Assembly (NCBI RefSeq): GCF_050624435.1
Contig: NC_134539.1
Span: forward strand, 144,494,025 to 144,558,024
Direction of reading: 5' to 3'
DNA length: 64,000 bases
DNA from: Tenrec ecaudatus
Taxonomy: Eukaryota > Chordata > Mammalia > Afrosoricida > Tenrecidae
Both the position numbers and the translations under genes were made by a program. Positions within the stretch are counted from its first letter, which is position 1. Each line of letters starts with the position of its first letter. The notes under the pieces were generated by a model. It was not told the origin of the DNA. It did not search any database and saw nothing but the letters and a program-made list of their open reading frames with translations. Shown piece by piece: positions 57,501 through 64,000 of the stretch.

Positions 57501-58064
57501 TTAAGGCAGAAGCATAAAAACAGCAAAGGAACCAGATGTTTCCCAAAACAAGTTCAACTGATCAACTGGTGGCAAAGTCTTAAACTCAGCCTGGCAGGAT
57601 GCTAGGGAACCCAATCAATGCTGCCTGCCTGCCTGCATGCGGGAAGGCTCCTTACAGATCCAGCTTGCTTCTTCTCCAGGGTCTTCTCTTAGAGCTATAC
57701 CTGATCCAGTTTTCATCCAAATCTCCTGGAGTGTGGGAAGACCCTGCTTTTGTTTCTTGGATGAATTATTGAGTCCTTAGGGAAACTGTTGGCTCAATGG
57801 TTTATTTAAAAAGACGAGTGAGGTGACAGGGTCACAGCGATTAAAGGAGCCATTTGTGGCTGGGTCCCGCCTCTGGCGAACCCCACACTCAGCAGGGAGG
57901 TCCCGGGTCCTTAGGACAGGATGTTCCTTTAGCTGCTGCAGCACATGCAAGCCACGGTGTTTCCCATTGCCTAATACGCACGTGCACATTGGACACCGAG
58001 TAAGGAGAGCAGGAGAGCCCAGGCCTTTGAGCTGTGCTGCTGAACTTGAGCATTGCGAGGACCG

Positions 58065-58235
58065 TGGGTGACAAAAGAACCAAGCGGTCTGTCTCGGGAA
58101 AGCTACGGCCAGAGTGCTTCTTAGAGGCAAGGATGGTGAGCCTGGGACTTGGTCTCACGTACTTTGGACATATTGTCAGGAGAGACCAGTTCCTGGAGAA
58201 GGACATTTGTCCCAAGTCAAACAGCCGCCCAGAGT
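58065..58235 (+). mobile_element. RTE-clade LINE fragment, sense
   Basis: GTGACAAAAGAACCAAGCGG, GTGCTTCTTAGAGGCAAGG and ACGTACTTTGGACATATTG are the conserved RT C-terminal coding blocks. Confidence 0.85.
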
Positions 58236-58563
58236 AAGAAGAGCCTGGGGTTCGCCCAGGCTCCATCCTTTAATCAGTTCATATCCTCTGTTCTAAGCTC
58301 TAAGCATAGAAGGGGGAGCCAGACAGGGGCCTGCCCTCTTGGGGTCAGGCAGCCTTGGAGAGGGAGGCAGCTCACACTTACAGAAAGGGTGCTTTGTTGG
58401 GCCATCCTGCCGAGTGAGTTAGCCTCTGGATGCGTCTGCAAGGCATCCTCCTCCTAAGACTTTCAGGACCAAGAGATCCTGTCCACTGAGAGATGGGGAA
58501 AAAGAGGATCATAACCGTCCCCCCAATATTCCATGTTGCCATTTTAAGTTGCTGTTCAGGTGC

Positions 58564-58762
58564 TCGGAGGCGCCTGCTGGAGTAGTGGGCTATGTGTTGT
58601 GCTGCTCTCCACAGGGTTGGCAGTTCGAACCACCAGTGCCTTTGGGGGAAGAAAGATGGGGCTTTCTATTCCAGTAAAGAGTTCCAGTCTCGGAAACGCA
58701 CCGGGGCAGTTCTACCTTTCCCTCTATGGTCACGGAGTGGCATGGACTCAATGGCGGGAAGT
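58564..58762 (+). mobile_element. AfroSINE
   Basis: GGGTTGGCAGTTCGAACCAC is a near-intact B-box region. The body is full length, with a TGGACTCAATGGCGGGAAG tail. Confidence 0.9.
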
Positions 58763-58782
58763 TTGGTCTTGGTATTTGGTGA

Positions 58783-58917
58783 AGGAGCTCTTGTGGCCTA
58801 GTGGTTAAAACATTCCGTTGCTAGGCGGTTTACACTCACCTGGTTCTGCAGGAGAAAGATTTGTCAGTGGGCTCCCTGTCAAGAGGACAACCTTGGAAAC
58901 CCAAGGGGTTGATGGTA
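58783..58917 (+). mobile_element. AfroSINE, 3' shortened, next to the previous copy
   Basis: AGGAGCTCTTGTGGCCTAGT head, AAGATTTGTCAGTGGGCTC and CTTGGAAACCCAAGGGG; it lacks the final tail. Confidence 0.82.
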
Positions 58918-59048
58918 TCATTTCTTAATGCTGATCAGTGACTTCTCAGGGAAGCCAGCATGACTCTTGGCAGCCACAAGGGGGCAGCTCTGTTCAGATG
59001 TCCTGGCCAGCTTGCCCTCTCCGGGTTATAAATACACACACACAGACC

Positions 59049-59186
59049 CTCACTGCCATTGAGTAGATTCTGAGTCTTGGTAACCCTATAGAACAGAATA
59101 GAGCCCCACAGGAACTTCCTCTTTCTCCCTGGGAGCAGCTGGTGGTTTCGAATTGTTGACCTTGCAGTTAGCAGCCCAACGTGTAA
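59049..59186 (-). mobile_element. AfroSINE, antisense
   Basis: CTCACTGCCATTGAGTAGAT, GGTGGTTTCGAATTGTTGAC and GCAGTTAGCAGCCCAACG. The 5' head is missing. Confidence 0.88.
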
Positions 59187-60406
<1,220 letters not shown>

Positions 60407-62705
60407 ATACATCCGGACATAGCCATATACTCTGTGTGTGTTATAACCTGGAGCTAGAGTTGTGTGTGTGTAAGAGTCAAAGCACTGGGGAAACTGTCTA
60501 GCTCTCCTCAGCGTACGAGATCCTCAGGCTGGGGCCAGCTCCCAGGCTCCCGGGTTTCAGACTTACCTGAGTCTCCTCTCTCCTGAGCCCTCCCCCCCAG
60601 GGAAGTCCAAGGGCTCCTTTAGCAAGGCCCCCTCCAGCCCACCGACTACAAGGCGAGCATTCGCAGAAAGCAGCTGGGAGCCACGGTATGAAGGGTCCGT
60701 GGTCTGGCTCTCTGGAGGCGGGTGTGACAGAGCCCCACCACGGTGCTCTACATGCAGAAAATCTCTGGGAAACTGGGGGCTACAAAAACCTCGGGATGTT
60801 TGTTTTTTAAGTCAAGAGACGGAGTTCTGCTGAACCCAGAGATCCCAGTATCTCCCTTTGCCCTGTTTCCTGGGATGAGCTAAGACGTTCCTTCCAAGAA
60901 ACCGGCCAGCTGCTTCCAAAGGGCAGGCTCCGTGTCTGTCATTAACCTCAGTGACCGTGGGGTTCATTAGCCGCCTGGTCCCAAGATGGCTGAGGGGCAG
61001 GAGGACTTGTTTAGAAGGGCGAAGAAGCTGTGTGGGCTGCCAGATTGCCCGGAACTGGGGCCACCCTCTCAGGAGTGTCCGAAGATGAGCTGTGAGTAAC
61101 GACCCCCAAACGCAAGTCCTCCTGGAACTCCAGGTGAGACGCTGGGAGGGCCAGGGCCAGGGAGCGGGGGGGGAGGGGGGGGAGAGGGCGCGGGGGGGGG
61201 GGGGGGGAGGCTCATGTGTTCCAGGAGTTTGGAATCTACTGCATAGGGAAAAGAACAACTGCTACTGTGTTTCCAGCTGAACAGGCCAAAAACCAGGGAG
61301 ACACGGGTTAGCCGGGAGCGAAGCTCTCTAGCAAGAAGGCCAGGAGTGGATGTATTCCAGAAGCTTCCCCTGGGCAGCCTCGAGCACATCACGTCTGCCG
61401 GGTCTTTAAAAAGAGCTCTCTGGACCCATTTTCCCAGAGTCCACACCCTCACCCGGGGGCTGAAGGGGCTCCATGGTTGTAAACGTGTGTATGATGGTAA
61501 AAGAGTCAGAAAACTGTGAAATGCGGAGAAACATCCACAGCGGCCCCACTTTCACTCAGGCAGAGGACAACACTGGTAGTGAGTCCTGAAGGGACAGGGA
61601 GGCCCCTCCCAGCAGAGCGGGGGCTGCCTGGGGGCTCCAGTTCGCACATGTTGGGAAGCTTCGTCTGACCACATCGCGACTGCTCATCGTGTCAGTGGAA
61701 CATACTTGTGTTTTCCTTCTCTCAGGAGGGTTTGTCTTACAGGAAATCTGCCTTTTGCGGGTCTCACAGCATGCACATGCACACGCGTGGACACACTCAC
61801 GCATGCACTTGTTCCTCGCACAGATGGCATCTTCCTGAGGAATTTTATTCAGACACCAGGCGTTGTCTGCGAGGACAGAGGGGTCCCTCCCACGCGGACT
61901 GGAGGGAGAGCTCAGGGTGTCTGCAGGTCTGGCCCTCCACACTGCCCCCCACCCCACAATCCCCTAGCAGTGTTCTCTTCCTGGGTCAGTGGAAGCCTGT
62001 TCATGCCGATCCTCCTCCCACAGCTTCTGTCCTCCCCTCGAGGAGGAGAGGGATGGAGAGTCTGATTTTTGTGTCCCCCGTGGAGTCTGCCCAAGTTTGA
62101 TGCTGTGTGCTTGATCAGTTCCCCTCCATGGCCCAGCTCCAAGACCCCCACCCCTCTGCCGCTTCAGTTAGAATGGAAAGGCTGCTTCCTGGTGCTGTGC
62201 GTGGTGAGGGCCCATGTGCAGGTGTGTACATACCTGTGCGGTGGTGGGGCTGACCTGAGGTTTCATGTCTGGGATCATATGAAACAGCAGCGTCGAGCAC
62301 AGGCCAGGCTGCCTTCCTGCCCCCTGCTTCCATTCAAGTCGCTCTGTCCCTCCCTGGCTGAGCCCATTGTAAAGAGGAGCAAGTGGCTGCGAATGAGCAT
62401 TTCTTCGGATGAATCTGGCCTGAGCTGGAGTAAGTCAGTGTTTCCGCGGAAGGCGCCCCCTCAGGGGTGGTGTGAGCTGTGAGCTACGCTGCAGGCGTTC
62501 TGTGCTGTGAGTGGTGGTGCCAACCGTTTGCTTCCGCGGGTCGGAGGGTGGAAAACTCAGCCTTCAGATACCCGTGGTGCCTACTTCCACTCCAACACAC
62601 CTGGGGGCGCCGTGAGATGGACTGACTGGAACACACTTGTTGTTTAATGATTGAAGTAACCATTTGTACACGAGTGATTCTTAGTACAAATTAAATATTC
62701 GTAAA
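60407..62705. other. Intergenic, nothing recognised apart from a G-run
   Basis: Moderately GC-rich, with several open frames below 150 codons on both strands that match nothing I know. The G-run is listed separately. Confidence 0.35.
61161..61210. repeat. Poly-G tract
   Basis: Runs of 8, 8 and about 18 consecutive G with few interruptions; could fold into G-quadruplexes. Confidence 0.9.
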
Positions 62706-62887
62706 CTGCCGTTGAATTGATTCTGACTCATAATGATCCTACGGGGCAGGATAGAACTGTCCTTGTGGATTTCCAAGGTTGTAAATCTTTACGGGACCAG
62801 ACAGCCTCAGCTTTCTCCCTTGGACAGGTTGGTGGTTTCGAACTGCTGACCTGGGGGTTTGCACTCCAATGCCCACCAGGACTCCTG
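62706..62887 (-). mobile_element. AfroSINE, antisense
   Basis: CTGCCGTTGAATTGATTCTG, GGTGGTTTCGAACTGCTGAC and CCCACCAGGACTCC. Confidence 0.93.
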
Positions 62888-62951
62888 TTAGAGGTTCGGT
62901 CACTTATTTATTCGACGAATAGATGTCTGTGTTACTTACCATCCATGACAC

Positions 62952-63123
62952 TCTGCAATTGAGTCAGTGCTAACTCGTAGCAACCCCCTGTGGGTTTCTG
63001 AGACCGCAACTGTTTATCAGAGTAGAAAGCCCAGTCTTTCTCCCCAGGAGCTGCTGGTGGTTTTGAACTGCTGACCATGTGGACTGTGGCCCAACGCATA
63101 ACCACTACACCCCCAGGGCTCCT
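62952..63123 (-). mobile_element. AfroSINE, antisense
   Basis: CTCTGCAATTGAGTCAGTGC, GGTGGTTTTGAACTGCTGAC and ACCACTACACCCCCAGGGCT. Confidence 0.92.
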
Positions 63124-63805
63124 TGATAGGTTCTGTAAAATAAGACGTTCTGTGACTTGGAGGTTGTGTGAACACCCCATGAAAACCCTCTTGGGAGGCA
63201 ACTGCTGGCCTTCATGGCCATTGCTGCTGCTGCTGCTGAGGACTGGGGCCTTGGTGGGGCCAGATGCTGGGGGTGAGCACAGAGGGAGCGAGAGGTGCCC
63301 GGCCCCACCCACTGTCCCACCTGCCTGAGCAGCAGGAGCAGCCTGGGCCCCAGCCCCCACCACTGCTACCTGCCAGCCTTACAAAGCTTAAGCGCCTGGT
63401 GCCCAGAGCCACATCCCACCCCCCCTCCCTCTCTGTACCCCACTGGTGGTCCAGTGCTACAGGAATACGGGCTTGGGTCTTTAAAACTGACAGGGCAAAG
63501 TTACATACAAACAGAGCTCAACTCTCCCTTAAAAACAAAACCCGTACGAGACCACATCCATCTACGCGCTCAGAGGGTGTCCAGACAGACAGGAAGCACC
63601 ACGCGTGCCTGTATGTACCGAGCAATGCATGCCCCGTGACCAGAGCAAAAGGCCTGCCTGTGAGCAGCCAACATTCTCAAACCATGAACTGGTCATGAGA
63701 CATATCATCTAATGCAGAGCAGCCGGGATGGGCTCGGCGGCGCAACTACCAGTAACAGCAGCAGCAGCAGCAGCGAGTGCTGTGAAGGAAATAACACCGT
63801 GTAAG
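63124..63805. other. Intergenic, nothing recognised
   Basis: GC-rich with short (CTG)n and (CAG)n runs near 63225 and 63758; no gene supported. Confidence 0.35.
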
Positions 63806-64000
63806 GGAGGAGCTGGTGGCGGAGCGGTTACACGTGGGGCTGCTAACTGCAAGGTCAGCAGTTCAAAACCACCAGTCACCCTGAGGGGGCAAGGCAAGGC
63901 TTTCTGCTCTGGTACAGCGTTACGGTCTCTGAAGTCCACGGGGACAGTGCTATGTCCTATAGAGTTGTGATGAGTCAGCATTGACTCGACGGCAGTGAGG
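63806..64000 (+). mobile_element. AfroSINE reaching the window end
   Basis: GGAGCTGGTGGCGGAGCGGT head, AAGGTCAGCAGTTCAAAACC, and the intact tail CATTGACTCGACGGCAGTGA. It is one of the best preserved copies. Confidence 0.94.

Overview
This is a stretch of placental-mammal nuclear DNA: long introns, GT-AG splice sites, CpG islands and dense interspersed repeats. The repeats point to Afrotheria, and within it to a tenrec, most likely Echinops telfairi. About thirty tRNA-derived AfroSINE copies are present, together with RTE-clade LINE fragments and, decisively, at least five SPIN (Space Invader) hAT elements. Published surveys report SPIN among afrotherians from tenrecs. The species call is inference; no alignment was run.

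Two protein-coding genes are visible, head to head about 14 kb apart. The first 8 kb hold the start of PITPNC1 on the minus strand: only coding exon 1 (16 codons, 8030-8077) lies in the window. The CpG island around it (about 7.15-8.96 kb) marks the promoter, and everything from 8029 down to base 1 is the beginning of its first intron. PSMD12, which encodes the 26S proteasome lid subunit Rpn5/p55, lies complete on the plus strand from 22067 to 43665. Its 11 coding exons join to an intact 456-residue frame with no stop or frameshift. Its own CpG island covers about 21.8-22.4 kb, and polyadenylation signals occur at 43988 and 44532.

From 8.96 to 21.8 kb is the intergenic spacer between the two promoters. 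From about 44.6 kb to the end is intergenic DNA downstream of PSMD12, in which I find no gene. In human the next gene on that side is HELZ, some distance away. Spacer, introns and downstream DNA are filled with AfroSINEs, RTE LINE fragments on both strands, a LINE 3' end that is probably L1, older MIR, L2, L1M and MLT1 remnants, SPIN and a second hAT MITE family, palindromic mariner-like MITEs, and microsatellites. An unusual compound (CA)n minisatellite with 18 units sits in PITPNC1 intron 1.

The most informative material is in the mobile DNA. Four short SPIN copies share what looks like one internal deletion junction, which suggests amplification from a single deleted master. SPIN elements sit inside an AfroSINE and inside an RTE copy, which orders the insertions in time. 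Three RTE copies look like head-to-tail or head-to-internal deletion derivatives, a possible non-autonomous RTE family. I found no sign of a new enzymatic or defence system.
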